Shown: positions 11,760 to 24,269 of the stretch, in pieces
How the letters are laid out: each line of letters starts with the position of its first letter
Position numbering within the stretch: the stretch's first letter is position 1
NCBI GenBank assembly: GCA_023853785.1
Contig: JAJIRX010000721.1
Location: 62,001-126,000 of the forward strand
From: Psilocybe azurescens
Lineage: Eukaryota; Basidiomycota; Agaricomycetes; Agaricales; Agrocybaceae
Direction: 5' to 3'
DNA: 64,000 nt
Notes under the pieces: model-generated
What the model saw: the letters and a program-made list of their open reading frames with translations, nothing else
Databases searched by the model: none
Told to the model about the DNA's origin: nothing
Position numbers and translations under genes: made by a program

Positions 11760-13365
11760 AGTGCGCGATGGGCTACAGGTAACTCGCGCATGCCGTAGAC
11801 ATGGCAAGCTTTATATATGAAATCAAAGATCAAAATAGAAGCCATATGTTGATCTTTTACGCTAAATATATCCTTACTCCGAGTTCAAATCATAGATGCT
11901 CAAACGCATTCCTTGCAAATGTGACATTCCAGTGACTATCAAATCTCCATACACATATACAATTGAGCCTTTTGCGATCTTTATCCATGCGTGGCCGATA
12001 TCCTCGGGTACCAATTGCCTGAGCTATAATTTGTATTCAAAGGCTACTTCTAAGTCCTTCATCTAGCATTTAAGGCGACGTTGACTTGCTTTCTCAAGCA
12101 ATCAGGTTTTCGTGAAACGTTAATCTGTTGAAAGCATCACGGTTGTTCCTTATCTATAAATACTGTTTCGAGCGCTCATTTACATGACGCCTGTTTTCAA
12201 TGCGAACTGCTTCCAGCTCACTTTTGGTAGTGTACACACTATACGGTAAATAAGGGGATGCTGCGACACAGAAGGCTCATTTTTGTATTTCGATTAAAGC
12301 CCTTTTGTTCTCGATATTCAGGGAGATACTGATTCGTGAAAGCTCTTGAAGCAGTGTTCTGATGTCGTTGACTAGGTCACGACTCCGGGCTGTCTTGTGT
12401 CCAACCCTCAGAAGATTGGCGTAAGGGCAACCGAATACACTTCGGCCTCGTATTAATAAGGTTCAAGTTTTGTGAAAGGGTTTTGAATATCACCCCACGC
12501 ATCACTGACACGCTCCCACACACTATGATTCAGAATTCTCCCTCCAACAATTGATGGCGACTGTTACCGCCATCCGTCTTATACTCGACAATATAAACGA
12601 GTATACAGCGACATGAAGAGAAACTAGCCCACAGGTCCTGTGAGAATGCTACATATCACACTTAGAAGCGCATACTATATCACATTAATAGTTAATGTTT
12701 TAACTGTGATGAGTAAAATATCGATCTAATGATAACCTTACTCTGATCCTTGTCACGACCAACAATTCGCCATCAGCTATCAGAAGGAAGCGGAGATGAT
12801 GGGCGGCCACGAAAGATGATGTGTATCGCACTTGGCTGTCAGTTTCTGTCAAGCAGTCGCAGGTTGATAGCTAGCATTTGCCCACTCCGTCTGTCGACAA
12901 CCGCCAGGGAACACAGACCATCGGGGGGGTTTGCCTTCATAGATCTGTGGGTACGACCCTTATGAATATGCCATTTTCTTTGTGATGTTGGCGTCTATCC
13001 AATGAGAGGAGGAACTCAATTGCGATTCACGCAATGTCCTGATGTGTTCGCTGGTAGCAAAGATTTCCACCCAAATAAATGGGTAGATATTCCATCATTG
13101 CAGTGCAGGCAACGACCGTGTGGAATCACAACCATTCCTCCACAGGATGGAAAAATGAACATGGAAAGTCTGGAGCCGCTAGCAGTCGATGCTTCGCAGG
13201 GAAGTTCCAACTTCTAGACAGTGTGGCTCACCCTAGTTGAGAGTGTCTAAGTAAACCGAGGAAGCCAAGCAAAGGTACAAATACAGATATTCCATACATG
13301 AAAAGGATGCACCTTTTATAGTCATACCCTTAAGGGTTACGACTAGAAGAGCCACTCCGAAGCGA
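11760..13365. other. no gene recognised
   Basis: About 1.6 kb of spacer. Short open frames near 12750-13217 lack motifs. No RNA gene or repeat seen. Confidence 0.4.
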
Positions 13366-14790
13366 CTAGCCCTGGAAAGCAACTCCGGCCTTGGATGTCT
13401 CCGCCAGACCACCACCAGCGAAGCCGGTACCTGATTGTATGGACATAAAACAATTAAGAATCAAGAAACATAAACGTGAACAAGAGACGAGAGGCGTCGG
13501 TGAACGGGAAGAAGAAATGCAATGCATACCTTCTCTTTTCAGTTCAATAACATCTTTATCTTTGAGCTTGACGTCACAAACGATACATTGTTTCCCGGGG
13601 CGCACAAGCGTGTCTGTACACGTCTTGCAAGTGACGTGACCGCATGGTTTGCTCACTGCATGGTATCAAGCAAAAATAAAGGATAAAGGGAACGTTCATG
13701 AGTAAGTTCTTGGAAAGAAAGTATGTAGACCGACTTACAGAAGAGAAGGACGCTATTTGATAACCGCTTTTTGCATGACGGACACATTGGTTCGGCGTCG
13801 TCTTTCTTAAGTTTCGTGCTATCATCCGCGGTCGAACTGGAGGAGCCGGGAGTGTAAAATGTGAATTGGACAGGAATCAGGTTCTTCATCCTATATCTCA
13901 ATCTTCAGGCTATTCCAAGATCGACGGTGAATAGATGGACTTACGCCAGCGGATGCGCGTCAGCCTGCCCTCCACCTCGGCAAACTGTTTTGAACGTATC
14001 CACCTGAGCCTGCACCTCCTCCAAAGTCTGAGGAGGGGGACCGGCCGTATGCGTGGGTGTTAACGAGGGCAACCAAAAATCAGGCAGTTTGTTTTTGAGG
14101 GCCTCTGCTTGTTCTACTTCAATCTTCTTCAACGCCGCTTCTTCAGCTTGGAGGGCAAGAGTAGAAACTGTAGTCTGGGAAAAGGAAAACGGTGTAGATG
14201 GATTCTTGCGTTTAGTTCCCGTTTCTATATGAAACGAACGCGACGTAAGCCGAGTGATGTACAAGAGCAGAGTGGGGGAAGGAGGGCACTTACTCTGATC
14301 GTCTTCATTGGTTTCGTTCACTTCTTCTTTTGAGCTTCCGGTACCGAGTCCTCCAAGCCCCAACTGACCCTTCTCAAAATCCAATAACACGCGTTCTCTG
14401 GCTGCCTCGCGTGCTCTCGCGCGCTCAGCTTCAGCTTCCTTCTTTAAGGTTTCGATCTTGGCCTTCTGTCGCTTAATGGCGTTCTTTTGCGTGACTAAAA
14501 GACTCGAGAATCAGAACGATTGCATACACCTTGACGCCTAACTGCAGTGAGTGTGAAGGAAAACCGCTCGCTGACTCACGTAAGTCCGTATATACACACT
14601 CCTTGCAGAAGAGATGTCCCTCATTGCAGACCAACGGCTCGCGTGCGCGATTTAAACAGAGGGCGCAAGCATCGAATCGACGCATCGACTCGTTTCCCAG
14701 ACGCTGCTTCTTGGTGCCATAGTCCAATTTCTTATATTCTGCATAAGTAAATATCGAAGAGGCAGTGTTGTTTTTGCTGTGTTTGGTCAT
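13366..14790 (-). CDS. NOSIP: NOSIP-type RING/U-box protein
   Basis: Fungal member of the nitric-oxide-synthase-interacting-protein family, a nuclear U-box/RING protein that in animals has E3 ubiquitin ligase activity and associates with spliceosomes. Six exons (14790-14580, 14494-14294, 14224-13945, 13890-13739, 13655-13530, 13430-13366) join in phase to 344 residues. The N terminus MTKHSKNNTASSIFTYAEYK is diagnostic; the first half-U-box has CALCLNRAREPLVC and HLFCKECVYTDLL; a long acidic/basic coiled linker (KNAIKRQKAKIETLKKEAEA) follows; the C-terminal RING has MCPSCKKRLSNSV, KPCGHVTCKTC and KQCIVCDVKL; the tail is GTGFAGGGL. The gene is intact. It diverges from the prenyltransferase gene across a 248-base shared promoter. 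Confidence 0.93.
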
Positions 14791-15038
14791 GATTATGGAG
14801 GTCAATAATGAAGAGGTCGCCGTCGTTGCTCAGCGCTCAACGCCTGTACTCTGATTGATGTCAGCATGATCTTGTTTGTGCATGCTTGGCAAAGTCCTCC
14901 TCGATCTGAGTCCTCAAGGCTTCACGGCCCGAACGTGACTGATGGTGATCAGTGCGCGACCCTTGTGTTGTTGAAGACAAGGTTATCGAACGAATTGTGC
15001 ACTCATTCCTTTCCATTAACCACCACCATCGACTCCAA

Positions 15039-16363
15039 ATGCCCAAGAAACCACAGTACGACGAACCTCTTTTCGCGGAACTGCCGGAATGGGCAGATGT
15101 GAAGCCTGTAGAGCAATATGAAGGTGTGAACCCCGTCGCACCAATCTTTTATACGCCGGAATGTGAGTCAACGGTCCACGGAGCACAGAAAGAATGAAGC
15201 TGACTTGAACTATCGCGTTTGATGATACTGCCGCGGATAGACACAGATGCTACGAACTACTTCCGTGCAATCGTTCAAAGTGGGGAGAAGAGCGCCAGGG
15301 TCCTAGATCTCACAGAAAACATCATTAGGCAGAATCCAGCACACTATTCCGCATGGCAATATCGCTACGAGACTTTAATAGCTCTCCTACCCACCCCTAC
15401 TCCCTCATCGCACCCACTCTTGAAAGCGGAGGTCGAACTCATGGACGAACTTGCAGTGCTATTTCTCAAGACCTACCAAGTATGGCACCACAGACGTTTG
15501 CTTGTCCAAATCACCCGAGAACCCCAAAGGGAGCTTGCTTTTATTAAAAAGGGATTAGAAGCAGACTCTAAAAACTATCACACCTGGAGTTATCGACAAT
15601 GGATCTTGGGCTTCTTTGGTGGAAAGGGGTCTATCAGCAAAGATGGGGACGAAGAAATTGACGAAGATCTATGGGCTAGTGAGCTCGACTTTGTGGACGT
15701 TCTTCTCGCTAACGATGTTCGAAATAACTCTGCCTGGCACCATCGCTTCTTTGTTGTCTGGGCATGTGGCGTCCGTGAAGGTGAAGAGGATAGGGATCGG
15801 GTCCTTAAACGCGAGCTGATGTGAGTCTTCTCGCCACGACCTTCTTCGTTCCCCATCATTTTGACACTTTCATGTAATCGAAATTACTGCAGATACTCGA
15901 AGCAAAGTATATCGTTGGCCCCATCGAACCCATCTGCATGGAATTACCTTCGCGGAATACTCACCCACACCCACACCCCCTTTCCACTTGTATCGACCTT
16001 TGCGCAGGCTTATGCATGCCCACGCGATCCCCAGGCCAGTGATAAACAAAGAGAAATTGTTGACCTAGAAAACCCACTTCCAAGTGACACCGCCGAACTA
16101 CCTTGTGCCGAGGCTATGGAATTTTTGGCGGACGCTTGGGAATCTGAAGGAGGACAAGACAAGATAGAAGCTGCTGTGAAGATGTGGACATCACTGGCAA
16201 ATGAGCGGGATGTGATGCGAAAGAAGTAGGTTCTAATCTGTTTATTTGTTTGTTCTATGTTTTTCTGAACCCTCCGTGTTTCTAACTTCATAGATATTGG
16301 GAACATCGCATTCGAGACGCCCATGTTGCTTTACGCGGAGAACTAAAGAAGAAAGCCGCATAA
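15039..16363 (+). CDS. RAM2: protein farnesyltransferase/geranylgeranyltransferase-I alpha subunit
   Basis: Alpha subunit shared by farnesyltransferase and geranylgeranyltransferase I in the cytosol, which attach prenyl groups to CaaX proteins such as Ras, Rho and fungal pheromones. Exons 15039-15162, 15241-15820, 15893-16225 and 16294-16363 join to 368 residues. The prenyltransferase alpha repeats are clear: NPAHYSAWQYR, TYQVWHHRRLL, DSKNYHTWSYRQWIL, NDVRNNSAWHHRFF and PSNPSAWNYLRGIL. The acidic N terminus and YFRAIVQSGEKSARVLDLTE match the family start of the helical domain. All splice junctions are phase-consistent and the gene is intact. Its last exon lies inside a tandem duplication, so a stray copy of that exon sits at 19915-20087. 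The symbol follows the yeast orthologue. Confidence 0.94.
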
Positions 16364-17068
16364 GGTCACAATCTGGCAGGATGTTGGCCTGTCGCATCTA
16401 CCCTGAATCGGAACATCATGAAGCACTTCCCATTATCGATCATTTCATTAATTCATTTCATGTACGGAGATTATTGTACTACAATCATAAAGCCGTGGTC
16501 TACGTAGATCGGTACTTGTCGATCCTTCCGCGAGGCATTGTATGAACCTCATGTTCCCCCTTTTGATCTCAAAAGGGTCCTTGCCGGCAAGGTTCGTAAT
16601 TAAAATTAATTTAGGCATAGTAAGACAAAGCGAACACCAGCGCTTTGGGAAGTGATACGAGTCAAGCAACCGACCGAGCGGGGACTAGATTATCGTATGG
16701 GCGAACCAGCGGCATTCCAATGGCTCAAACATCGATTAACGATGATGATTGATCCGGGACCTATTCAACGACCGACGCTTAGCGACTATCCTCAAGTTAA
16801 TTCTGAAATTATGATGCTCACGATATTAACACTTGGAATGCTATTATTCAGAAGGTTTGTGCTGAAGTGCTGAGGAATATCCAGGGAAGGATGACCAGAT
16901 TCAGAGGATAAGTGTGGAACTAAAGTAGATGCCATCCTTGTGTTGATTTGCCTCAGATACAACTCGATATTGAGCATCATAGGTAAAAACAGCAGGTTTC
17001 GCATGAACTAGATTGAAGTCCATTATTATTCCGTGAAAAGATACAGATATCCGGCGACTAATACTCAC
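16364..17068. other. unit A spacer and possible 3' exons of the HeLo-like gene
   Basis: On the minus strand an open stretch 17004-16792 (INTRMASTLVP, LDIPQHFSTNLLN) is repeated in unit B at 20730-20470 with most residues kept. It could be a further exon of the HeLo-like gene, but I could not join it in phase. Confidence 0.3.
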
Positions 17069-17816
17069 CATGAAGTCCAATAACGTTCGGTCGATTTCCT
17101 CAGAGCACTGCTTAATCACGTTCTCCACGGCGGACACAGAGATGAAATCTGGCGTCTCTGAAGCCTTGTTTAATTTGCTTAATGCCTTGTTTAAACTACT
17201 AAATAGACCCTGACCATGAGCCAGGAACAATCTTGAATAAAAGAAATGAAACAGGACGTACGTGCGGAGAAAATCATTGAGTCCTGAGAAGAGGGAGTCC
17301 TGAGTATGTGGTACAACGTCTAACCAGCCGGTAAGACGCTCTAGACGTGCTCTCAGAGCGGCTATATCCCGTTCATTGATATTCATTTGCTGTAGAAATT
17401 ATAAGCATCTATGAGTAAGACTAGGCAATTCATTAAAGTCAATCCGCTCACTTCATATGACTTCAATACTACAAGCAGGCATTTGATCACTCCTTTGATT
17501 GACCCCCCAGCAAAGGGAACCACCCCGCAAGAGGCTTAAGCACGGTAAGGCAGGTAGTTGCTGCTTGGGCGACTCCATTGTGGATGGCAGAGATTTCTGA
17601 GGATGTGTCGTCGGTAGAAGGATTCGAAAAGGATGAGATGCCCACATCCAACTCAAGAGTCGATAGGTTTGAAAGAAGGCTGCTATTGTCGGTGATTATG
17701 GGGTTTGGACTGTCCGTACCAGTACTAGCTGAGTTAACACTCGCAGTCGGCTTTCCAGATCTCCGGGACCCTGGGAAAATTCGAAGTAAAGCGCCGAACT
17801 TAGCCATGAATAGCAT
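17069..17816 (-). CDS. HeLo/MLKL-type helical-bundle protein, copy A
   Basis: Resembles the N-terminal four-helix domain of fungal NLR, kinase or TPR proteins grouped as MLKL-NTD-like or HeLo-like, which in relatives acts as a death-effector or membrane-targeting module. Exon 1 starts at 17816 (or 17807): basic leader, Ser/Thr-rich linker, then AATTCLTVLKPLAG. After a one-base frame jump comes GVIKCLLVVLKSYE, an intron, then MNINERDIAALRARLERL and WLDVVPHTQDSLF; an intron; then LNKALSKLNKASETPDFISV and VIKQCSEEIDRTLLDFM, ending at a GTGAGT donor at 17068. The frame jump is at a C6 run (17503-17508, plus strand), where one more base would give LLGGSIKGVIK. More 3' exons may exist. No NACHT, kinase or WD40 part is visible, so it may be a stand-alone or truncated member. 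The family call is from memory of the pattern. Confidence 0.55.
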
Positions 17817-19914
17817 TTTCTTCGATGAGGAGAATATTATGATCCTATAAGATACAATAAAAAAGGTGAGAATATTAGACGAATGAAGGCGGGGGCGAGA
17901 GAGTGAGTCTATAGCCTGTGGGGGCATTAACAGGATCACTATAAAGGTACGCCGATATGGAAAGCGCAAGCTTTCGTCGTGTCCTGGGGACATTGTCCCG
18001 TTTTCCACACCCGCGCAGCGTGCATACGGCACATTTGTGTGCGGTGCAGTCTTCTTGATGAATGTGAGGTGGTGGCCTCATATTAGTGCCTCAGAGTCGG
18101 TGTTGCGTAAGCGGAGATTGCTTTGTAATGCCTACGATAGCTGCGAAATGCTCTACGTCGGTATTCAAGATCTAGATATGTTCTCGCATACATACTTAGT
18201 GCATAAGATCTGTGTGTCTTGGGGTGGGTGTTTCTTGCTTGAGGCTATGAAACGAGAGCGAGTACCACTGAAGTGCACAGGTTCCATTTTTATACCAGCA
18301 AATATCAGTACGTGTTATAGAGCATAAGGTCTTCAAGGACCGTATCGAACTGTCTAAATACTATATAGTCATAGCAGCGAGAGGATTAGGATAAATATAC
18401 TGAGTCCTGATATGGAGTTAGTGTCATGTAACAGTTTGACTTGGGAGAGTATGTGAAACGTGCACAGCTTATGTTTCAATACCGAGTTTCCTATCTGTAA
18501 GACAGTCAGAATATTCTGCAATGTGCTCCATATAACATTAGAATATGCCTCGTGGTTAATCATGTCGTCCCAAGTAGAACATTTCACTGGTTGTTCCTAC
18601 TCTAGATCTAAACTCTGCTATACTGGAAGAGCCGACCGAGCTAGCCTGAGTGGCTAATGAGACTTGTTTGGGTCTATGGCGGAGAGCGTTCGCGCCACTA
18701 TTGGAAGACTTCGACTACAGAATATCTTTAGAAAGGGAAGAAGATAACGCGCCGGTATACCGACATTGGTGCCAATGATGCCAATCCAGTGAACATGCCA
18801 GGATCCCAAATTTGAATAATTAGCGCTCAGGGCAACAGGCAACCTGACTTGCGGTCGGTCATTTAATTGCTCCGGTTATAACAAGGACAAGCAACCCGAA
18901 TTGTTGGCTCCCAGGACAGCCCAGTCGGACTCACATGTACTGGTATAGCCAGATGTGCCAACGCAGTGCGCACAGCATCCACCTGTAAGTTTAACAGATC
19001 GGTACTATTCTAGCTCATCACGTTTTTTACCTTCATTATCTTATCTTATCGCGTCGACTTTGTTCTTCATATAATCGTGAACATCACACACACTCATGTT
19101 CACATTATATTGAAAGCTGTCTACGAGAGACTACTATTCAGTGACGATTCTGAAGGGCGATTCTGGGGCGATTGAGATCCGAATCGAGTCCACAGAATCG
19201 TGGGAAACCGAAAATCAACTATGGAGTCGAAACGACGCTTCAGGTTTGCTTCAGAAGCAGATTAAGTCCCCTCAGAGTTTTTTTCGAATACTTTCCGGGT
19301 ATAACTTATATCTACTTCATTTTTAAACATTGCTTCGTCAAAGCATCCAGCTGTTGCTTCCTACCTTCATAGAACCCGAAATCATACCTGAAATGTTCAA
19401 AGCGTCCAGAAATACCATTGCAAGAAATGCAATATCATATACTACTCCATGGCAGATGAAGTATGTCGGTAACAGCGCTGGGCTACAAACAGTAGATTTT
19501 CTATGAAAAGATTTGCTCACCGGAATATTGAGCAGTCTATAGGAGACGCGGTGAACATCCCTGGTTAGCATATGATGTTGCCGCTGAACTATTTCTTGCT
19601 CTTCTAGAGGATATTTCACAAGAACCTGAGATGGCTATTTTTCTGAGAGACAACCACGACAGGATGTCACTTTTTTCTTCTGAAATTGCTGCCTACATCC
19701 GGGTGATTGATACTCTACCTTTTCAATTTCTCAACAGCCCAGTCTCACCACTCTGCGTTATCAATTAGACCTGCAAGGCCTATTCCACAAGGGCGAGGCT
19801 CAAGGGGAACCCATAATACAGATATGATTATTGACCAAGAGAACTCTGAAACAAACAGGCAATCGTCAAAATTACAAGTTTGTTCTAAACCTTCTGTGTT
19901 TCTAACTTCATAGA
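17817..19914. other. unit A non-coding stretch
   Basis: Upstream region of copy A and tail of unit A. No gene was accepted; it is nevertheless conserved with unit B between about 28440 and 30740 apart from insertions. Confidence 0.4.
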
Positions 19915-20087
19915 TATTGGGAACATCGCATTCAGGAAGCCCATTTACTTACTTTTTTTTTTTACTTGTAAATTTATGTCTATTGGGGCTTGGCCCCATG
20001 CAGACCTAACTAATGATTACAATAGTAGTTAACAGCACTCAGGACGCCCATGTTGCTTTACACGGAGAACTAAAGAAACCCACATAA
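19915..20087 (+). pseudogene. duplicated last exon of the prenyltransferase alpha gene
   Basis: The acceptor tail ttctaacttcatag and the following exon start (tattgggaacatcgcattc) copy 16280-16312 of the parent gene; after a 101-bp insertion the rest (gacgcccatgttgctttac) resumes at 20043. It lacks all other exons and cannot make the enzyme. Confidence 0.85.
19938..20038 (-). mobile_element. 101-bp truncated retroposon tail
   Basis: Absent from the corresponding place in unit A (about 16312). It is flanked by the 6-bp direct repeat TCAGGA (19932-19937 and 20039-20044). Read on the minus strand it ends in an A-rich tail followed by AAGTAAGTAA, the look of a 5'-truncated LINE or SINE copy inserted by target-primed reverse transcription. 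The interior has cttggcccca and its near-complement, a small hairpin. No coding sequence. Confidence 0.65.
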
Positions 20088-20770
20088 GGTCACAACCCGG
20101 CAAGATATTGGCCTGTCGCATCTACCCTGAATCGAAACATTGTGAAGCACTCCCCATTATCGGTCATTTCATTAATTCATTTTATGTACGGAGATTATTT
20201 GTACTGCAATCATAAAGTCATGATCTACGTAGATCGGCACCTGTCGATCCTCCCGCGAGGCTTTGTATAAACCTCATGTTCCCCCTTTTATCTGAAAAGG
20301 GTCCTTGCCGGCAAGGTTCGTAATTAATTTAGGCATAGTGCAAAGCCAATACCAGCGCTTTGGGAAGTGATACGAGTCAAACAACCGACCGAACGGGGGC
20401 TAGATCATCGTATGGGGCGAACCAGAGGCATTCCAATGGCTCAAACATCGATTAACGATGATGATTGATTCAGGACCTGTTCAACGACCGACGCTCAGCG
20501 ATTATCCTCAAGGAAGGAGGTTTTGATTCTGAAATTATGATGCTCACGGTATTAACACTTGGAATGCAATCATTCAGAAGGTTTGTACTGAAGTGCTGAG
20601 GAATTTCCAGGGCAGGATGACCAGATTCAGAGGACGGTTGTGGAACTAAAGTAGATGCCATCCTTGTGTTAATTTGCCCCAGATACGATCCGATATTGAG
20701 CATCATAGGTAAAAACAGCAGGTTTTGCATGAACTAGATTGAAGTTCATTATCAAGATACAGATATCCGG

Positions 20771-20995
20771 TGTAGTAGTGGGTTCTGGCCATCTGGGCCG
20801 AGCTGCCCGAGGGGCGGATTAGATTAGATACTGTAGATCGCATCAGCGGCTGTGCACGGTTTGTGTGCTAGCGCGCTTTCGTAGTGAGAGAACAACACAC
20901 TTTGCCCGCGAACGCTACACTGCGTGGCCGCTCGACGAGCATTCCGAGCCTTGCCAGACACGAGCTGCTAGGGTAGGCCGGATTGGCCTACTCCA
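20771..20995 (+). repeat. 5' LTR
   Basis: 225 bp, beginning TGTAGTAGTGG and ending TACTCCA (TG...CA ends). It matches the 3' LTR base for base except for one extra G in GAGGGGCGG. Confidence 0.95.
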
Positions 20996-21698
20996 TCTGG
21001 TGACAACAGAGCAATTCCCACCAAGCCTTACCTGCCTTCCTTTTGAGCACTCCCTCAGCCTAAACCTGCCAGCAGACACTTCAAAATTCTGATATTTCGT
21101 GGCAGCTGCCTCCTACTCAGACACTGACAACTGCAAGACTCAAATCATCAGACCTACAGCCAGCCTCGGCTAACCTGCTTACACTGAAATAGCCAAATCT
21201 CGACACCTGTTGTCAAACTCGGTCACCGAACCGGCCTCCGATTGTGACATCTGACCTATCCACACACTGCCATCCATCGATTACAACACAGACAAACTGA
21301 TAAACAAACCAGACGCCATGGACTCCTTCCTGACGAAAACCAGAACTACACTGATCAGCAAATTCCGATATATCACCAAAACACTCACCACAACAATCAT
21401 CACCATTCAACTCACAAATACCCCGTGGACCAGGCTTGCCCCTCGCCAGTCCATTGGTGACATAGAGCGTGACATAGAAGACCGCTACGTCCCCCCACTG
21501 TCCCAAACACCCCCAGCACCAGATCTCTCACCGAAACAGACACAGAATCCACCTTGTCAATCTCGGACTCCTCACCACCATCACCACATTTTACCCTGAC
21601 AACCCCCGCGAACGTGGCCCACAACACCAATTAACGAAACCCCACCAGGAACACCAGCCTCGATCCTGCCAATAACACCCATTGACGACGACTTCGAC

Positions 21699-22800
21699 AT
21701 GACAGACCTCAACTCTATCACATTCACAGGCAAGCCAGAAGATGGAGACCCACAAGACTTCATGAACCGTCTAGAACGTCTGATAATCATGAAAACAGGC
21801 CTCACCGTACAAGAAAAAGTGAAACTCCTTGAACTCTCACTCAAAGCCAAATCCCCAGCGGCAGCATGGTGGGCAACACTCACTTCAGCCAACAAAGCAA
21901 CATTTGCCGATGCTAAGACTGCTTTCGAAATCCGCTGGCCTGTCAAACCCATCACGGAGAAGACAACAGCAGAAAAACAAGCACTTTTGGATGCCACCAT
22001 TTTAAAGCCTAGCGATCTAGGAAAGAGGATTGCAGCTAGCATAGGTGCAGAAGAAGAGTTGACACACGTTGTATGGGCAGACAAAGTGGAGAGGTTGGCA
22101 GGCGATATCCCGACACCAACAACCTTCTTGTTTCCGCAGCACGGAAGAACCTGCCGAAAGCCATCTCAAGGATCGTCGGCTGGAAGGCTACAACATGGAA
22201 GGAGCTTTGTGATGCAGTACGAGCAATATCTCTCGAGGAATTACTGGAGAAGATAGAGGATGAACGAGATCTAGCCCGTCACACCATACGCCCTACCATA
22301 CCAAACACCCCATCAAAAGCACTCAGCACTGCATTTCAAAACATCAATCTCACACCCCAAACACGAGGAGCAACCACAGCAACTCACGTACCACATGCCA
22401 CAACCCCAGATAGCACCTCGTTCATCAACCGGAAACTTTATTGAGCGACCCCTTCATGAAAGGCTGGCTGACGTCCTCAACAAAGCCCTTCCACTTCAAC
22501 CTAACAACACAGAGGGCGTTGAACAATATAAACAACAAATAGCAGCCTGGCAACAAGCCTATGGACAAAATGGGAAGGGCCCAAGCGAAACACGGCCATA
22601 TCCACTCACCCCAGGTACATTCCCAGTCGCATCCAACGAATGTTGGAAGTGTGGACACCGTGCCCATTACCCAACACCTTGCTCAGCACCTCTTGTTCCC
22701 CCTTTGAACAGAAGTGGCGGTCAATCGCTGGAACAATCAGAAAAAAGCGGAGGCAGCCGGAGCCCCACCCATCAATGTTCATGCTGTTGGCATTGAGTCA
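21699..22800 (+). pseudogene. gag: retrotransposon gag region (frame broken)
   Basis: The first frame opens MTDLNSITFTGKPEDGDPQD, with the FMNRLERL and AAAWWATL marks of Gypsy capsid domains. It changes frame near 22130 and again near 22430 and continues to a zinc knuckle CWKCGHRAHYPTPC (C-x2-C-x4-H-x4-C, about 22642-22683). In intact elements Gag forms the virus-like particle and the knuckle binds the RNA. As written the gene cannot give one product. Confidence 0.85.
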
Positions 22801-22893
22801 GACGAGGTGCAAACATATGACGTAAATGAGCTTGCTCACCTGCAGCTTTTGGCAAACCAGGGGAAAGGAGGTGGGCCATCGTTGTAAAGCAAG

Positions 22894-23526
22894 GTGCTTC
22901 AGCGATGGCCCATGACTGGAGGGAAGAGACAGGAGGTCCCTAAGCACAATGAGCCGCTGCTTGGGGACAAATCTAGGCCTGCCAACGGACTGTATACCCC
23001 AACGCGTGGGGAGGGAGCTTTACCAATAGACGTAGTGGTTATCCCAGATACAAGCATGTATTCTGTCAGAGAAAATGTTACCATTTTGGACGTGTACAGC
23101 GTGGGCAGCCGAAGCAAAAGAGAAGTAGAGAGACAAAGCGTACCATTTGTTCATGGAGTAGAACTGTCAGGGACAAAAGGAGAAATAGCGAGGTTCAGAA
23201 GTTCATTTGACGACGGTGCCATGGTTAACGGGCTTGATGAAGAAATATACACTAGACTGAAAGGACGTCTATCAGCACTGGCTCCATCAAAACACTTGCT
23301 CCGTCTGGCAGATGGGCGAACCATACAGCCAAGTGGCACATGGGAAGGATGGGTGACAGTCAAAGGTGTGAGGCGACAGGGAACTTTTGAAGTGTTCAAA
23401 AGCGGCGGAGCATGGGCCCTACTCTTTGGAAAACCATTACTGGAAGCATTTAGTGCAATTCACCAGTACTCACCAGATATTTCAAAGGACATCATACGCA
23501 TACCAAAAAGGCGAGGGAGTGGGTGA
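22894..23526 (+). CDS. retrotransposon aspartic protease region
   Basis: Retropepsin-like segment with the active-site block SSFDDGAMVNGLDE and the later LLFGKPLLEAF. The usual D-[ST]-G triad is D-D-G here, a form I recall from other basidiomycete Gypsy elements, so it need not be inactive. In intact elements it cleaves the Gag-Pol polyprotein. It stops at 23526 before reverse transcriptase, with a poorly conserved linker (23640-24260) between. Confidence 0.75.
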   Translation: MLQRWPMTGGKRQEVPKHNEPLLGDKSRPANGLYTPTRGEGALPIDVVVIPDTSMYSVRENVTILDVYSVGSRSKREVERQSVPFVHGVELSGTKGEIARFRSSFDDGAMVNGLDEEIYTRLKGRLSALAPSKHLLRLADGRTIQPSGTWEGWVTVKGVRRQGTFEVFKSGGAWALLFGKPLLEAFSAIHQYSPDISKDIIRIPKRRGSG

Positions 23527-24269
23527 TCTTAGAAAACCAGTTTTCGAGCACAAGGGGTGCAGCAGGACATCTTCTGGCCAATCTCACAATTGACATTAAA
23601 CAGCGCATAGACGCTTCGGGGGTGACACACCATCCCCCTTGAGGGAAGTCTTGCCTGTCACGAGTTCATCAGACATTCAGTTCACTGATAATTCATTAAA
23701 AGCAATTACCGAAAAGACAGACGTTAAACCGCAAAAGTTCACCACATATGAGCCAAGTCTGAATGTTACAGCAGACATCATAGAAGAACTTGAGAATCAC
23801 AAACCAGATATACAGGCACACGAACCCCATGAAGGATTTGCAATTTCCCTGAAGAAATTATAACAGAGGATCCAAACAATCCAGCGGAATCATCACCTGA
23901 GGAGTGGAGTTCAGTATGGCTTCTCGGCGAAGTGGCAGGCACAAATTCCACACACCCTGGCATCGAACAACCCGTCATCTCAAAATCATTTGAGCCTAGC
24001 ATATTAACAAGAAAAACAGATCCATTCAACCCGGCACGCGTTGCAGCAATTCAGGCAGAAGTAACCTTCGGCAAGGATCTCACCTCCAAACAACTTAGCC
24101 AGGTCCAAGCAACAATATCTGAATATGCGGACACATTTGCTCTATCAATGAGCGAAGTATCATCTGTTAACGGCGCATCACATAGAATGGACTTCCCGAG
24201 GGACACTGTTTTTCGTACAAAAATCAATCAGCGACCACAAAGCCCATCCCAAAAGAATACTTCAATGAA

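Larger units (their letters stand above)
16255..19878. repeat. tandem duplication, unit A (~3.6 kb)
   Basis: Starts in the last intron of the prenyltransferase gene and runs to about 19878. The same order of sequence returns from about 19880: last prenyltransferase exon, the stretch with gtccttgccggcaaggttcg, the HeLo-like gene, its upstream region, and a tail containing gaactctgaaac near 19841 (unit B 30708). Identity is clear by eye but with many substitutions and small indels, so the event is not recent. Besides the two genes listed, 17817-19900 shows no confident coding; a minus-strand frame at 18369-18587 (CSTWDDMINHEAYSNVI) is partly kept in unit B (28788-29207) and might be a small conserved fragment. 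Confidence 0.85.
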
